From: a virus
IMG/VR virus record: IMGVR_UViG_3300007346_000092
Coordinates: 1-35,646 of that record
Reading direction: 5' to 3' (one strand)
Length of the DNA: 35,646 nucleotides
Each line of letters begins with the position of its first letter. Position 1 is the stretch's first letter. The notes beneath the pieces are model-generated. The model did no database searches. It saw only the letters and a program-made list of their open reading frames with translations, and was not told the DNA's origin. Below are positions 9,445-18,104 of the stretch, piece after piece. Position numbers and translations under genes: made by a program.

Positions 9445-9932
9445 CACCCACCTCCTAGGAGACTGCGCAGCATGGCGATCGTCTCATCGTCCCGCGCAGC
9501 GCGGTCCTTGTCCCGCTTCGCCTGCACCCCGACGTTCGCCAGGTTCATGCCCTGCGACACCCCGAGTTCGGTGATGCCCGCAGCGGCGCGGCGGATCTGA
9601 TCAGCCACCCGAGCCCGCTCTGCATCGCGCGCCTGGATGAACTGGGCGAGTTCCTGGTCGCGGCGCTGGCCCACAGCGGTATCCACGTCGGATACCAACT
9701 GCCCAGCCGCCCCAGAGCGACGGCCCTGCGACTGGCCCAGAGCACCGAAGTCGACCCCGCGCGCGCCGGAGCCGGCGTCCATCGGCATCGCCTCCGCCTC
9801 CCGCGACAGCCGCAACTGCCCCAGCATCTGCAGGGCGCGCTGCTGCTCGTCAAACACCTGGCCGAAGCGGCGATCGAACTCGCCCTCGTCGCCGGCGAAC
9901 AACTGCTGAAGTCGGGACTGCAGGACGCTCAT
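9444..9932 (-). CDS. Small helical virion protein, unknown
   Basis: 162 aa from the ATG at 9932. The protein is almost entirely helical by composition: an N-terminal Gln/Phe/Arg-rich helix (residues 5-45), a Gly/Ser-rich linker (about 50-75) and a long C-terminal helix rich in Arg, Asp and Gln. It is the first gene after a 35-base gap and overlaps the next gene as TGATG. It resembles the short internal proteins that precede larger ejection proteins in podoviruses, but I recognise no family. Confidence 0.65.
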   Translation of the reverse strand: MSVLQSRLQQLFAGDEGEFDRRFGQVFDEQQRALQMLGQLRLSREAEAMPMDAGSGARGVDFGALGQSQGRRSGAAGQLVSDVDTAVGQRRDQELAQFIQARDAERARVADQIRRAAAGITELGVSQGMNLANVGVQAKRDKDRAARDDETIAMLRSLLGGG

Positions 9933-9967
9933 GAACTAAACCTACTCCGCGGACTTGACAGGAGCAA

Positions 9968-10621
9968 TCAACCGTACACCGCGCGGACCAGAGTTCCGCG
10001 GCCGCCGCAGTTGAACTGCGCACTCTCCGAGGTGGCCAGCGACGTCGTCGAATTACTGAAGTCCAGCAGCACCGCGGCCTCGTGCCACCCCGACGAGGTG
10101 AAGACGCCCGAGGTCAACTCGATGCTCAGGTCGAACGAGATCGACAGCTTCTCGCCCGTGCTCTGCGTCATCACCCGCTTCGCCTCGGTGCCCACCGCGA
10201 TGCCGTCGACGTAGATCCGCGCACGCACGTCCCAGGACACCGTCACCGCCCCGGTCACCCACAGGCTCTTGGGGAACGTCAACGCCACGCTCGAGCGCAC
10301 CGTCAGCTGCAGGGCGTCCTCGTGCAGGTAGAAGCGCACCCCGCACCCGTCGACCCAGTACTGGTTCTGGTAGGACCCCAACGGAGGCGCAGCAGCAGTG
10401 TTGAAGACGGCGTTGAAGAACGTCGACAACTGGTCGCTGCCCTCGCGCCACGTCTCCACGTTCGCGCCGCGGCGGAAGTTGCGGGACACGAACTCGTCGG
10501 TCGCCGTCAGGTTCGTCCCGTCGACCGCGCCGTTCACCGCAGTCGCCAGGTCCGTCAGCCCGTCGCGGAAGTCCTGCGGGTCGCAGGTGCCGGCGAACGT
10601 CGGTGGGGTGTAGGCACTCAT
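9968..10621 (-). CDS. Fibre-like virion protein A (217 aa)
   Basis: Starts at the ATG at 10621, overlapping the upstream stop by 4 bases. Residues 10-45 (FRDGLTDLATAVNGAVDG) form a short helical attachment-like segment; the rest alternates strand-like hydrophobic and Ser/Thr residues, ending in a likely beta-sandwich. It shares this plan with the next two genes upstream. Role as a small tail or head fibre is inferred from the layout and from its place right after the tail nozzle gene. Confidence 0.65.
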   Translation of the reverse strand: MSAYTPPTFAGTCDPQDFRDGLTDLATAVNGAVDGTNLTATDEFVSRNFRRGANVETWREGSDQLSTFFNAVFNTAAAPPLGSYQNQYWVDGCGVRFYLHEDALQLTVRSSVALTFPKSLWVTGAVTVSWDVRARIYVDGIAVGTEAKRVMTQSTGEKLSISFDLSIELTSGVFTSSGWHEAAVLLDFSNSTTSLATSESAQFNCGGRGTLVRAVYG

Positions 10622-11139
10622 CGCCGCACCGCCATGGCCTCGATCCGCATGTTCGTCAGCGAGTCGTTGGTGTGGGTACCCGCCTGCAGATGCAGCGTGT
10701 GCGTGGTCGACGTCGCGACGAACGCCCAGATGAGGGTGATGTGGTCAGACTCGCCGCTGTCGAACTGCACCGTCCGCACGCCGTTGCGGCCGCCAGCGTC
10801 CACCGCGATCCCGAGCGTCGTCTCGTGGCCGGCGCCCGTCGCGTCGACCTGCAGATGCGCGCGCACGAAGACCGCCTCCCCCACCTCGCACGGCAGGTTG
10901 GAGATGCTCACGAGGTTGGTGCCCGCCGCCGGCGCCGCCGTCGGTCCCGCTGCCAACGCCGAGTCCAACTGCTTCCAATAGGCACCCGCCGTCGACGCCA
11001 GGTGGTAGGCATCGAACGAGCCGCTGCGGACACGGCGCTTGTCGATCGCCGTCGTCAGCGTGTCCAGCCCGTTGAAGTTGTTCTGCAGGGGCGTGGCGTC
11101 GCGCGCGTCGCCCGGCAGGATCCGGTCGGTCAGGCTCAT
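10618..11139 (-). CDS. Fibre-like virion protein B (173 aa)
   Basis: Starts at the ATG at 11139 with an ATGA overlap to the upstream gene. The N-terminal segment (DATPLQNNFNGLDTLTTAID, residues 14-33) resembles the helix of its neighbour at 9968-10621. The C-terminal half is beta-rich (DHITLIWAFVATSTTHTLHL), with a strand-turn-strand close to the pattern seen in the 11136-11738 protein. No enzymatic motif. Probable trimeric or single beta-sandwich fibre head. Confidence 0.65.
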   Translation of the reverse strand: MSLTDRILPGDARDATPLQNNFNGLDTLTTAIDKRRVRSGSFDAYHLASTAGAYWKQLDSALAAGPTAAPAAGTNLVSISNLPCEVGEAVFVRAHLQVDATGAGHETTLGIAVDAGGRNGVRTVQFDSGESDHITLIWAFVATSTTHTLHLQAGTHTNDSLTNMRIEAMAVRR

Positions 11140-11738
11140 GCCGCGAACCCCCGCCCCAACATCGACGCGGACTCAACCGTGCCGCCTTGGTTCGACCACT
11201 CCCGCACCTGCGCCCGCACCGTGTGGTTCCCCGGCAGCAGGAAGAACGACGCCGTGACGTGGAACACGAGCTTCGCCGTGCCCGCGCTGCGGACAATGGC
11301 CTTGTTGCAGCGGGTCGCACTCGGCTCCCCGTCCACCAGCAGCCGGAACTCCACCGTCGCCGACGAGGCCACACTGGCGTAGGTGCCGTTCAGGTCGACC
11401 TCGAGGTCCAGCGGCTGCACCGTCGTGAACGTCAACTCAAGCTCGTCGCCGGACACCCCGTCGACCAACGTCCGCCACCGCTTGTCGTCCACGGCACTCG
11501 GCATCGTCCAGGCGTTCGCCAACTCCTCGAACAGCAGCGAGCCGGACGAGTGCGTCACCGTCACCGTCTCAATGTCCGTCGACGGCTTCGCAGCATCGGA
11601 CGTCGCAACCACGCCCTCGGCGATGTTGTTCTGGTCGAGGTTGCGCAGCACGTCCTCGGCGCGATGAAGCTCCTCCATCACGAGGTTCGCGTCGGCGATG
11701 TAGCCGTCGTGCGGCTGGTACTTCGGGCGGTAGTGCAT
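11136..11738 (-). CDS. Fibre-like virion protein C (200 aa)
   Basis: Starts at the ATG at 11738 (GGAGG 4 bases upstream, TGATG overlap with the preceding stop). Residues 15-50 are helical (NLVMEELHRAEDVLRNLDQN) and the remainder is beta-rich, with KLVFHVTASFFLLPGNHTV near residues 160-180 matching the strand pattern in the two downstream neighbours. Likely the first of three diverged copies of a fibre gene. Confidence 0.65.
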   Translation of the reverse strand: MHYRPKYQPHDGYIADANLVMEELHRAEDVLRNLDQNNIAEGVVATSDAAKPSTDIETVTVTHSSGSLLFEELANAWTMPSAVDDKRWRTLVDGVSGDELELTFTTVQPLDLEVDLNGTYASVASSATVEFRLLVDGEPSATRCNKAIVRSAGTAKLVFHVTASFFLLPGNHTVRAQVREWSNQGGTVESASMLGRGFAA

Positions 11739-11941
11739 CAGTCCTCCGCCCAGTCCTCGAGGAACACCACGGCGCGCAGCAGCGCCGGCTCGTCGTCCAG
11801 TGACGGCACCGGCGCGCCACCCATCTGCGCGAGCACCGAGTTGAGTGCGCGCAACGGATCGGCGGCGAACTCCCCGTCGGACACCGGCGCCGGAGAGTCC
11901 GCCAACGCGGCGCCCAGACGACGAAGCAGCACGTCGGTCAC
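11738..11941 (-). CDS. Small acidic protein, unknown
   Basis: 67 aa from a GTG start at 11941. GGAGG lies 7 bases upstream, and the GTG overlaps the stop of the tail gene as GTGA. The protein is Ala/Leu/Asp-rich, with a helical start (LLRRLGAALAD) and an acidic end (FLEDWAED). Its tight coupling on both sides supports it being real. It may be a small tail-assembly or fibre-linking protein; that is a guess from position. Confidence 0.55.
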   Translation of the reverse strand: MTDVLLRRLGAALADSPAPVSDGEFAADPLRALNSVLAQMGGAPVPSLDDEPALLRAVVFLEDWAED

Positions 11942-13914
11942 GACTCAGCCTCCACGTCCGTCCCCTGGTTGCGCTGCCCATGGCTCTCGTAGTACAGCCG
12001 GAACCCGACGAGGCGCCAGGGCGCATTCTGCGCGACCGTGCCGATCTGCAGACCCAGTGCCTTTCCCGTCACCCGCGACGGCGAGGCCTCCGCGCCAGGC
12101 GTCTCCCGCCGGCTCAGGTCGATGCGCTTCGTACGCACGCGGCGCTCGTCCCAGACGCCCTCGCCCCAATCCCCCTGGTTCCACAGCGACGACGCGAAGT
12201 CCGGGTCCCGGGCCTTGAACGTGACGCTGTTGACGCTCGTCCGCTCGTCCCAGTCGAGGTACCACACCACCTGCACCGTGATGTCGCCCGTCTGGACGTA
12301 GTGCAGGTCGAGCCGCGTGAACGTCTTGTCCGCGTCCGGGTCCGACAGGAACATCCAGCGCGGACGCCACAGCCCGTTGTTGTTCGCCCCCAAGGCCGAG
12401 TCCGATGCGCCGTACAGTGCGAGGTCGTGGACGTCCTGTCCGCTGGCCTCGTAGGTGGCGCCGAGAATGATCTCACCCTCGTACTCCACCGCCGACGACA
12501 GGTCCCACCCCGTCGACCGCGTCACCGCCCCCGAGTCGATGTGGATCGCCCAGAGCTCGTTGACCTCGACGCCCGGACCCGCAGCCACCGCCAGCATCAC
12601 GCGGCGCTCCACACGGTCCACCCACGCGAAGGAGCGGTTGAGGTGCGCCCGGGGCAGCAGCGCCACCATGCCGTTGATCTGGTCCGACAGCGGCCGCACC
12701 CGCGCGCCGTCGAACACGAAGAACCCCTGCTCGCCGAGGAAGTAGACGCGACCCTCAAACGATGCGATCGCCAGGTCGTTCACCGCCCCCGCACTGTCCG
12801 ACACCGGCCGCAACAGCGGGTTGCCGTCCTTGTCCTGCGTCAGCATGTGAACCGACTGGTCCTTGAACAGCACCGCGTAGTCCTGCCCGGTCGCCCAGCC
12901 AGTCACCCGGCTTCCGTCCCCCGCGCCCACCTCGAGCACGTTCTGCACCGGCACCCGCTCGGGCTGGTTCGGCTCGCTGTACTCCACCAGCGACACGTCG
13001 CCGGCCGGCTTGTAGTAGACGCGCCCGCGGAACCCGAAGCACCACTCCGCGATCGACGGCGCCGACTGAGTTCCGTCTGCCCCGAAGATGAGGTTGCCCT
13101 CTTCGCCAGGCTCCTCCCCCGACCAGTAGTGCGTCGACAGCGTGCCCGGCACACGGCGCAGGAACTGCAACGACGCGCCCCCGTCCACCGTGCGGTACAC
13201 GTTCTTGGCCACGATGTCGTCCGACGGAGGCTCTCCGTCGCACACCACCAGGAACCCGTACAGGTCGCCGGCAGTCAGGTCTTCGTCGGAGACGACCTCG
13301 CTCAACGGGCTCATCTCCGACTCCTGCCCGCGCTCGTTCACCCAGGTGTAGCCGAACTGGTAGTCGAAGTCGGTGGCCGTCTTCTTGATCGACCCGCCAC
13401 TGAACATGCCGTCGCCCTGCGTCGACGACTGGTCCTGCAGCCGGTACACCTGCGGAGCCGTCGGGGCAGCCGCGATCCCGATGGGAGTCGTCTTCCGGCC
13501 GTCCCACTTCAGGTTCGGGTCGCGCCCGTTGCAGATGAGCAGGATCTCGTTGACCTGGTGGAAGCGGTCCGCCTCGATGGGCTGGGCAGCTGTCTGCCGA
13601 CCAGAGGCGATGTCGTACACCGCGTTGCCGCGCAGCACGGACACCTTGCCGCCGCGGCTCATCACGAGCTCGGTCACGCCGTCCCGGGCGTAGGTCCCGA
13701 GTGACCACGGCCGACCGCCGGTGAACGGCCCGCTCGGGTCCGTCCAGTCCACCAACGCCGCGGCGCCTGGCTGCTTGATGACCTCGCCGCGGCGCGTGAA
13801 AAGCACGCCGTCGGTGTCGGACGAGGTGCCCTCGCCCTGCCAGATCCGATCGTCCATCCCCGCCGTGTTCGCCGGGAACCAGACAGACCCCGCACCCTGG
13901 GCATTCTTAGCCAT
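11938..13914 (-). CDS. Nozzle-like tail tube protein (P22 gp10 / T7 gp12 role)
   Basis: 658 aa from the ATG at 13914, chosen because it forms the TGATG overlap with the adaptor gene; a GTG five codons upstream also exists. The protein is all-beta, with repeated short blade-like segments (GRVYFLGEQGFFVFDGARV, EYEGEIILGATYE) typical of the beta-propeller nozzle proteins that close the podovirus tail. Residues about 180-270 form an inserted fibronectin-like module (YQFGYTWVNERGQESEM). Its place directly after the adaptor and before the fibres is the canonical one. Function as the tail exit channel is established for the family and inferred here. Confidence 0.8.
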   Translation of the reverse strand: MAKNAQGAGSVWFPANTAGMDDRIWQGEGTSSDTDGVLFTRRGEVIKQPGAAALVDWTDPSGPFTGGRPWSLGTYARDGVTELVMSRGGKVSVLRGNAVYDIASGRQTAAQPIEADRFHQVNEILLICNGRDPNLKWDGRKTTPIGIAAAPTAPQVYRLQDQSSTQGDGMFSGGSIKKTATDFDYQFGYTWVNERGQESEMSPLSEVVSDEDLTAGDLYGFLVVCDGEPPSDDIVAKNVYRTVDGGASLQFLRRVPGTLSTHYWSGEEPGEEGNLIFGADGTQSAPSIAEWCFGFRGRVYYKPAGDVSLVEYSEPNQPERVPVQNVLEVGAGDGSRVTGWATGQDYAVLFKDQSVHMLTQDKDGNPLLRPVSDSAGAVNDLAIASFEGRVYFLGEQGFFVFDGARVRPLSDQINGMVALLPRAHLNRSFAWVDRVERRVMLAVAAGPGVEVNELWAIHIDSGAVTRSTGWDLSSAVEYEGEIILGATYEASGQDVHDLALYGASDSALGANNNGLWRPRWMFLSDPDADKTFTRLDLHYVQTGDITVQVVWYLDWDERTSVNSVTFKARDPDFASSLWNQGDWGEGVWDERRVRTKRIDLSRRETPGAEASPSRVTGKALGLQIGTVAQNAPWRLVGFRLYYESHGQRNQGTDVEAES

Positions 13915-15164
13915 CAGCCGGGTGTCCACATCCAGTCGGCAGCCACCTTCGGGTCGCGCACCAGACGGGCGCCGCGGCCACCCATCACCCCGACCCGCTG
14001 CCGGTTCGGCTTCTGCGCACGCAGCATCCGGGCGATGCCAGCCTCGAACCGAGCACGCGCCTGGTTCGCACGGCCCTGCTCATCGGCAGCCTCGAGCATC
14101 AACGCCTCGGCGCCGTCCAGCACGACGTGGTGCCACCGGGCGTCCATCAGCGGCGTGTCGTTGTCCTCCCGCATCCCGCGGGGCTCCATCGTGTACACGA
14201 ACTGCAACTGGTAGGTCGTGTCCGGGTAGGGCCACAGCCGCACCACGATGTTGCCGGCGCCGTCGGCCGGCGGGTCGCCCAGCAGCTGGTCCGGCACGTC
14301 GTCCTGGAACGTGTACGACGTCGGGAAGACCACCGTCGGGTCCTCCTCCTTGCACAGGTACGGCGTGCTGCCGTTCGCCTTGCTCCGGTACACCCGCACC
14401 AGGTAGCCGCCGGGGACGTGGTCGCCCGCCGCGAAGTTCTTGTTGAACGTCGCCTGCCACATGTTGCTGTTGCCGATCGCCACCGACAGTGACGACGACA
14501 ACTGGGACTCCTGCCCCGTCTGCTTGTCGTAGTACGAGTACCAGTACTGGTACGTCGCAGCCCCCGGGCCCGAACCGCCCGTGCTGTCCGACATCGTCGG
14601 GAACGGCACGCTCGGCGGCGCCAACGGCGCGATCCGGTCCACGCTGAAGTGCGACGGCATCCCGCTGCTGTCCGGGTTCATGCGGCTCATCTCGAGCGCA
14701 CTCATCGGCTGCAGGTGCGTCACCGACGGGCTCGACTGCACCATCACCGCCTGCAACTGCGACGACGCGCCGCGGGGCAGGCAGACCTCGTCGAAGCGGG
14801 TCACGAGGCTCAGGTCGGTCGCCGTCGTTCCCTGGAACGGGCGGTCGAGACGCACCGCCTGCGTGCCCGTCTGCCGCACCACCCGGTACAGGTAGCCGCC
14901 CACGACCACGCGCTTCCCCGTCGACGTCGGGAAGAAGAAGCCCGTCGACGAGGTCAGGTCTGCGCTGTTGGTGCTGGCAGAGACGTCCGCCGTCGTCGCC
15001 GTCGCAAACGTGCGGGCGAAGTGCGTGCGACGCAGGAACGCCCACGTCGTGCGGCTGTAGATGTCGAGCTCCGCCTGCAGCAGGAACGCGTTGAGGTCGG
15101 AGGTCCGGTAGGACCCGTCCGACCGGCGCCGCTGGAGGGCCGACCGGCCTTCGGAAAGGTTCAT
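13914..15164 (-). CDS. Head-to-tail adaptor (P22 gp4 / T7 gp11 role)
   Basis: 416 aa from the ATG at 15164, GGAGG 8 bases upstream. The N-terminus has the helices and tryptophan pattern of podovirus adaptors (LNAFLLQAELDIYSRTTWAF), and the C-terminus (HHVVLDGAEALMLEAADEQG, then a long basic helix) matches the closing helices of the same family. Residues about 200-298 are a fibronectin/Ig-like insertion (YQYWYSYYDKQTGQESQLS). Such proteins form the ring under the portal to which the nozzle binds. The insertion makes this one longer than the usual 160-200 aa adaptor core. Confidence 0.8.
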   Translation of the reverse strand: MNLSEGRSALQRRRSDGSYRTSDLNAFLLQAELDIYSRTTWAFLRRTHFARTFATATTADVSASTNSADLTSSTGFFFPTSTGKRVVVGGYLYRVVRQTGTQAVRLDRPFQGTTATDLSLVTRFDEVCLPRGASSQLQAVMVQSSPSVTHLQPMSALEMSRMNPDSSGMPSHFSVDRIAPLAPPSVPFPTMSDSTGGSGPGAATYQYWYSYYDKQTGQESQLSSSLSVAIGNSNMWQATFNKNFAAGDHVPGGYLVRVYRSKANGSTPYLCKEEDPTVVFPTSYTFQDDVPDQLLGDPPADGAGNIVVRLWPYPDTTYQLQFVYTMEPRGMREDNDTPLMDARWHHVVLDGAEALMLEAADEQGRANQARARFEAGIARMLRAQKPNRQRVGVMGGRGARLVRDPKVAADWMWTPG

Positions 15165-15170
15165 CGGTCA

Positions 15171-15182
15171 GCCCTCCAGGGC
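15171..15182 (-). promoter_or_regulatory. Small hairpin enclosing the adaptor ribosome-binding site
   Basis: Read on the minus strand, GCCC-TGGA-GGGC forms a 4-bp stem that sequesters part of the GGAGG of the adaptor gene. This could lower adaptor translation relative to the capsid proteins. The stem is short, so it may be incidental. Confidence 0.3.
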
Positions 15183-15192
15183 GGGCGCGGGC

Positions 15193-15642
15193 TCAGGCGT
15201 TGGCGCGGTAGAGCACCACGACCGCGAGGTCGTCGAGGTTGGGGGCCGAGGCAGCCTTGGTGAACTTCACCGCGAGCTCCGTCCCCTGCGCGATGCGCTG
15301 GTTCTGGTCGGGCGTGAACTGCCGGGGCACGTTGGCGGTGAACCCGGTGGTCTGGGTGTCCTGGGCCGACGAGAACAGGCTCGTGGTCGCCGTGCCGGCC
15401 GACCCCTTCGCCTGGAAGTCGATGGCCCAGTAGTTCGTGCCGCTCGCCGCCACCGTCGCGCTGGACACGACGTAGATGTCGACGATCTCGACATCGCTCT
15501 CCATGGCGATGGCGATAGCGATGAACCCCGTGTTGGTCGAGGTGGTCCCGATGAAGGTCGAGACGCGCTCGCGGATGGACGCCAGCGGGTGGCGCAGGCC
15601 CAACTGCGGGTACTTGCGGATGTCGACGCCGAGCGAGGCCAT
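15193..15642 (-). CDS. Probable head decoration or tail-associated protein, 149 aa
   Basis: Starts at the ATG at 15642 with a GGGAGGG ribosome-binding site. It has a short basic N-terminus (DIRKYPQLGLRHPLASIRER) followed by a beta-rich body with two hydrophobic strands (FIAIAIAMESDVEIVDIYVV) and ends in LAVVVLYRANA. No membrane segment is convincing: the hydrophobic strand is interrupted by charge. It sits between the decoration-type gene and the adaptor, where head completion and cement proteins are often found. I do not recognise the family. Confidence 0.65.
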   Translation of the reverse strand: MASLGVDIRKYPQLGLRHPLASIRERVSTFIGTTSTNTGFIAIAIAMESDVEIVDIYVVSSATVAASGTNYWAIDFQAKGSAGTATTSLFSSAQDTQTTGFTANVPRQFTPDQNQRIAQGTELAVKFTKAASAPNLDDLAVVVLYRANA

Positions 15643-15665
15643 GGCGCCCTCCCTTCAGGTTGGGG

Positions 15666-16133
15666 TCAGCGGCCGCGGCGGCCGAACAGGATGACCTTGA
15701 TGGTGCCGTCGCCCGAGGCGTTCGCGGCCTCGGCCTTGCCGATCACCTGGTCGAGGAGGACCAGGTGCGCCACCGTGGTCGGGGGGACCGTCAGTGCCGC
15801 GCTCACGACGAGGTTGTTGGCCGGGCCCGCCCAGTTGGGCGTCAGGTAGTCGTCGATGGCGATGGTGCCGTTGACGGCGGCGATGTCGACGGGGCCCTGG
15901 ATGCGGACGATGACGTCCTCACCCTCGCCGATCTTCTCCGTGCCGCGGCCGAGGACCACGCCGTAGTCGCCGAACCACTCGCCGCCGGTGTTGAGTGCCG
16001 AGATGTCGACGGTCGTGTAGCCGTCGTCGCTCGTCAGGTCGATGAGGACGAGGTCGCCCGGGGCGACGCCGGCCGACTGGCCGACCTTCGCGCCGATGTC
16101 CACGACCTCCGGGTATCCGCCGAACTGGGACAT
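15666..16133 (-). CDS. Head decoration (cement) protein
   Basis: 155 aa from the ATG at 16133 (AAGGAG 6 bases upstream). It is Gly/Val/Ile-rich and all-beta, with PVDIAAVNGTIAIDDYLTP and VIGKAEAANASGDGTIKVIL, a pattern seen in capsid cement proteins of the DUF2190/beta-tulip kind that bind the capsid surface. It lies directly downstream of the major capsid gene, as is typical. The exact family is uncertain because I cannot run a profile search. Confidence 0.7.
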   Translation of the reverse strand: MSQFGGYPEVVDIGAKVGQSAGVAPGDLVLIDLTSDDGYTTVDISALNTGGEWFGDYGVVLGRGTEKIGEGEDVIVRIQGPVDIAAVNGTIAIDDYLTPNWAGPANNLVVSAALTVPPTTVAHLVLLDQVIGKAEAANASGDGTIKVILFGRRGR

Positions 16134-16155
16134 GATGTTCTCCTTCTCCAGTTGC

Positions 16156-17247
16156 TCAGAACTGGACGGTGCCGCTGAAGTTGATGCAGCCCTGGCGGCG
16201 CTGCGAGGCGTTGCCGAGGACCCACGAGCAGTACATGTTACGGATCGCGACGTCGGCGTTGGGCGGCGTCATGAAGTCCGTGAAGCGGAAGAAGTCGTCC
16301 CGCAGGAAGTACAGCTGGAAGCCGATGCCGGTGGCCTTGCCCATCGGGCCGCGCAGGGCGTCGGGGCCCTCGAAGTCGGACGCCGACAGGTTGTAGTCGT
16401 CGACCTTGCGGCGGCCGGTCGTGGTCAGCATGAACAGCTTGCCGGTGTTCTTCAGCTGGTGCTCGGGGACGAGAGCCATGCCGTTGAACATCAGGTTCAG
16501 GAAGCCCTGGTCCCAGAGCTTCTTGTCCCGCTCGCGCTGGTTGGGCGCCACCGTCTCCTTGTAGAAGCGGTAGACGGCCGGGTCGCACGGGCCGATGTCC
16601 GGGTGCGTGCCGAGCTCGGAGGCGTCCATGTAAACCTCCTCCATCACCTCGAGGCCGTCGGTGCCGAACGCGGTGATCTGCCCGAACTGGTTGACCCAGT
16701 TGGCGTACGCGTTGGACGCGGCGCCGGCCTTCGGGATGTTGCCGACCGTGCGGGTCTGGTTCGCCGTCGTGTCGAAGTCGAGGTGCGACTCCAGCCCGTT
16801 CAGGTCCTTCGCGGCCGACGAGTTGTCGGCGAAAAACTGGCGGGACATGTCGTTCTTGACGCTGATGCACATCTGCGTCTCGTGCGTCTCGACCAGCGAG
16901 ACGACCTGGGCGCCGCCGGCCTTGGCGTTCTCCGACATCTCGGTCTTGTCCAAGACCATGCCGCCCCAGAGCTTGTACCAGCCGACGTACCGGGCCTCCT
17001 GCGGAGCGTCCTGCGGAGCCGAGGTGTGCGTCTCGTACTTCGAGATCGAGCGCACGTTGCTCGACTCCTTCAGCACGACCGGGCACTTCACCTCGGTGCC
17101 GCCGACCAGCTTGTAGGCGCCCTGGTTGAACATGTGCATGAGCGTCGGCGACGCCTGCACGATGTCGAACACGACCTCCTTCTTCCGGTGCTCGGCGGTG
17201 GTCGTGTAGACCCGGTTGAGCGGGTCGATGGTGATCGACTGGGTCAT
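16156..17247 (-). CDS. Major capsid protein (HK97-fold expected)
   Basis: 363 aa from the ATG at 17247, with AGGAGA 5 bases upstream. It follows the scaffold gene, has the usual length for a podovirus major capsid protein, and lacks transmembrane or signal segments. The N-terminal region has a long E-loop-like stretch (residues 60-105). The C-terminus is rich in aromatic residues and Asn, including FFRFTDFMTPP, which would fit the A- and P-domains. Capsid identity rests mainly on gene order (scaffold, capsid, decoration, adaptor) and size; the sequence is too diverged for me to name a Pfam family. Confidence 0.8.
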   Translation of the reverse strand: MTQSITIDPLNRVYTTTAEHRKKEVVFDIVQASPTLMHMFNQGAYKLVGGTEVKCPVVLKESSNVRSISKYETHTSAPQDAPQEARYVGWYKLWGGMVLDKTEMSENAKAGGAQVVSLVETHETQMCISVKNDMSRQFFADNSSAAKDLNGLESHLDFDTTANQTRTVGNIPKAGAASNAYANWVNQFGQITAFGTDGLEVMEEVYMDASELGTHPDIGPCDPAVYRFYKETVAPNQRERDKKLWDQGFLNLMFNGMALVPEHQLKNTGKLFMLTTTGRRKVDDYNLSASDFEGPDALRGPMGKATGIGFQLYFLRDDFFRFTDFMTPPNADVAIRNMYCSWVLGNASQRRQGCINFSGTVQF

Positions 17248-17259
17248 GTCGTTCTCCTG

Positions 17260-17275
17260 AGCCCTCTACCGGGCT
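17260..17275 (-). promoter_or_regulatory. Hairpin between scaffold and capsid genes
   Basis: A 5-bp stem (AGCCC/GGGCT, 6-base loop) overlaps the scaffold stop codon and lies just before the capsid ribosome-binding site. It could mark mRNA processing or modulate capsid translation. There is no U-run, so it is not a typical terminator. Confidence 0.35.
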
Positions 17276-18104
17276 AGTTGGTTCCGAAGGCCTCGGCGAG
17301 GGCGGCGTTCGCCACCTCGATGTCGGTCTGCGAGCTTCGCGGCGGGGTCGGAGCCCCAGCCTGGGTGGACAGGGGCGCGGCCTCGCGCTTCGCGACCGCC
17401 GTCTTGCGCATCTGCGCCAGCTTCGACGCGGCCTGCTGCTCGGCGCGGCGGGCCATCGCGACGCTGCCAGCGGCAGCCACGGCGGCGTCGGGGTTCGAGT
17501 CGGCCAGAGCGCGTAGGGACGGGTCACTGCCGATGACCTCGGCGATGCTGTCGCCCAGCCCGCGGATGGCCGCGCGAGCCGGGTCCGCGCTCAGGTAGTT
17601 CTGGAAGGCACTGCGGATGCTGCCCTCCCAGCGGATCTTGTCGAGGGCGGGCTTGACGTCGTTCAGGCCCAGGGCGGCGAGCCGCTCCTCGACGATGGCC
17701 GACGCGCGCTCCTCGACGCGGTGATCCATGTACCCGACCGGGTTCGCCCTGATGTCGTCGGGCGTCCACGACTTCGCCGGCTCGGCCTGCGGGGGCTCCT
17801 GCTGCTGCGGAAGCGCCGCAAGGCGGGCCTGGTACTCGGCCTCCAGCCGACGCCGCTCCTCGGCGACGGACTGCGTCTTCTGCGTGTAGTCGCGGCCCCG
17901 CAGGAAGCCTCCCTCCAACTCCTCGCGGAGGTGCTCGGGGGCACTGGCCATCCAGTCGTCCAGCGTCTGCAGGTTGGCAGTCGGGTCCTCGGGCTGCGCA
18001 TCGGCCAGGGCGGGCTCGGCGGGCTGCTCGATCACCGACGCGCCACTCTCGTCCAGGTTGCCGTCGTCGACGGTCCCTTCCGAGTTGGTGGTGTCGTCCA
18101 GCAT
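17274..18104 (-). CDS. Capsid scaffolding protein
   Basis: The start is the ATG at 18104, which has an ideal GGAGG 5 bases upstream; longer in-frame starts at 18134 and 18185 lack one. The 276-aa product is acidic at the N-terminus and rich in Glu, Gln, Ala and Pro. It contains the DYTQKTQSVAEERRRLEAEY helix (about residues 72-91) that recurs in phage scaffolds and is followed by a coiled-coil region. The C-terminal third is Ala/Gln-rich with basic patches (LAQMRKTAVAKREAA) that could bind the capsid. It would direct procapsid assembly and be removed before DNA packaging. It is the first gene of the leftward structural block. Confidence 0.85.
   Translation of the reverse strand: MLDDTTNSEGTVDDGNLDESGASVIEQPAEPALADAQPEDPTANLQTLDDWMASAPEHLREELEGGFLRGRDYTQKTQSVAEERRRLEAEYQARLAALPQQQEPPQAEPAKSWTPDDIRANPVGYMDHRVEERASAIVEERLAALGLNDVKPALDKIRWEGSIRSAFQNYLSADPARAAIRGLGDSIAEVIGSDPSLRALADSNPDAAVAAAGSVAMARRAEQQAASKLAQMRKTAVAKREAAPLSTQAGAPTPPRSSQTDIEVANAALAEAFGTN

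Noticed and set aside
11136-12026. Longer version of fibre-like protein C starting at 12026
   Set aside because: The extra N-terminal residues overlap two coupled genes in other frames; the ATG at 11738 has GGAGG and a TGATG overlap.
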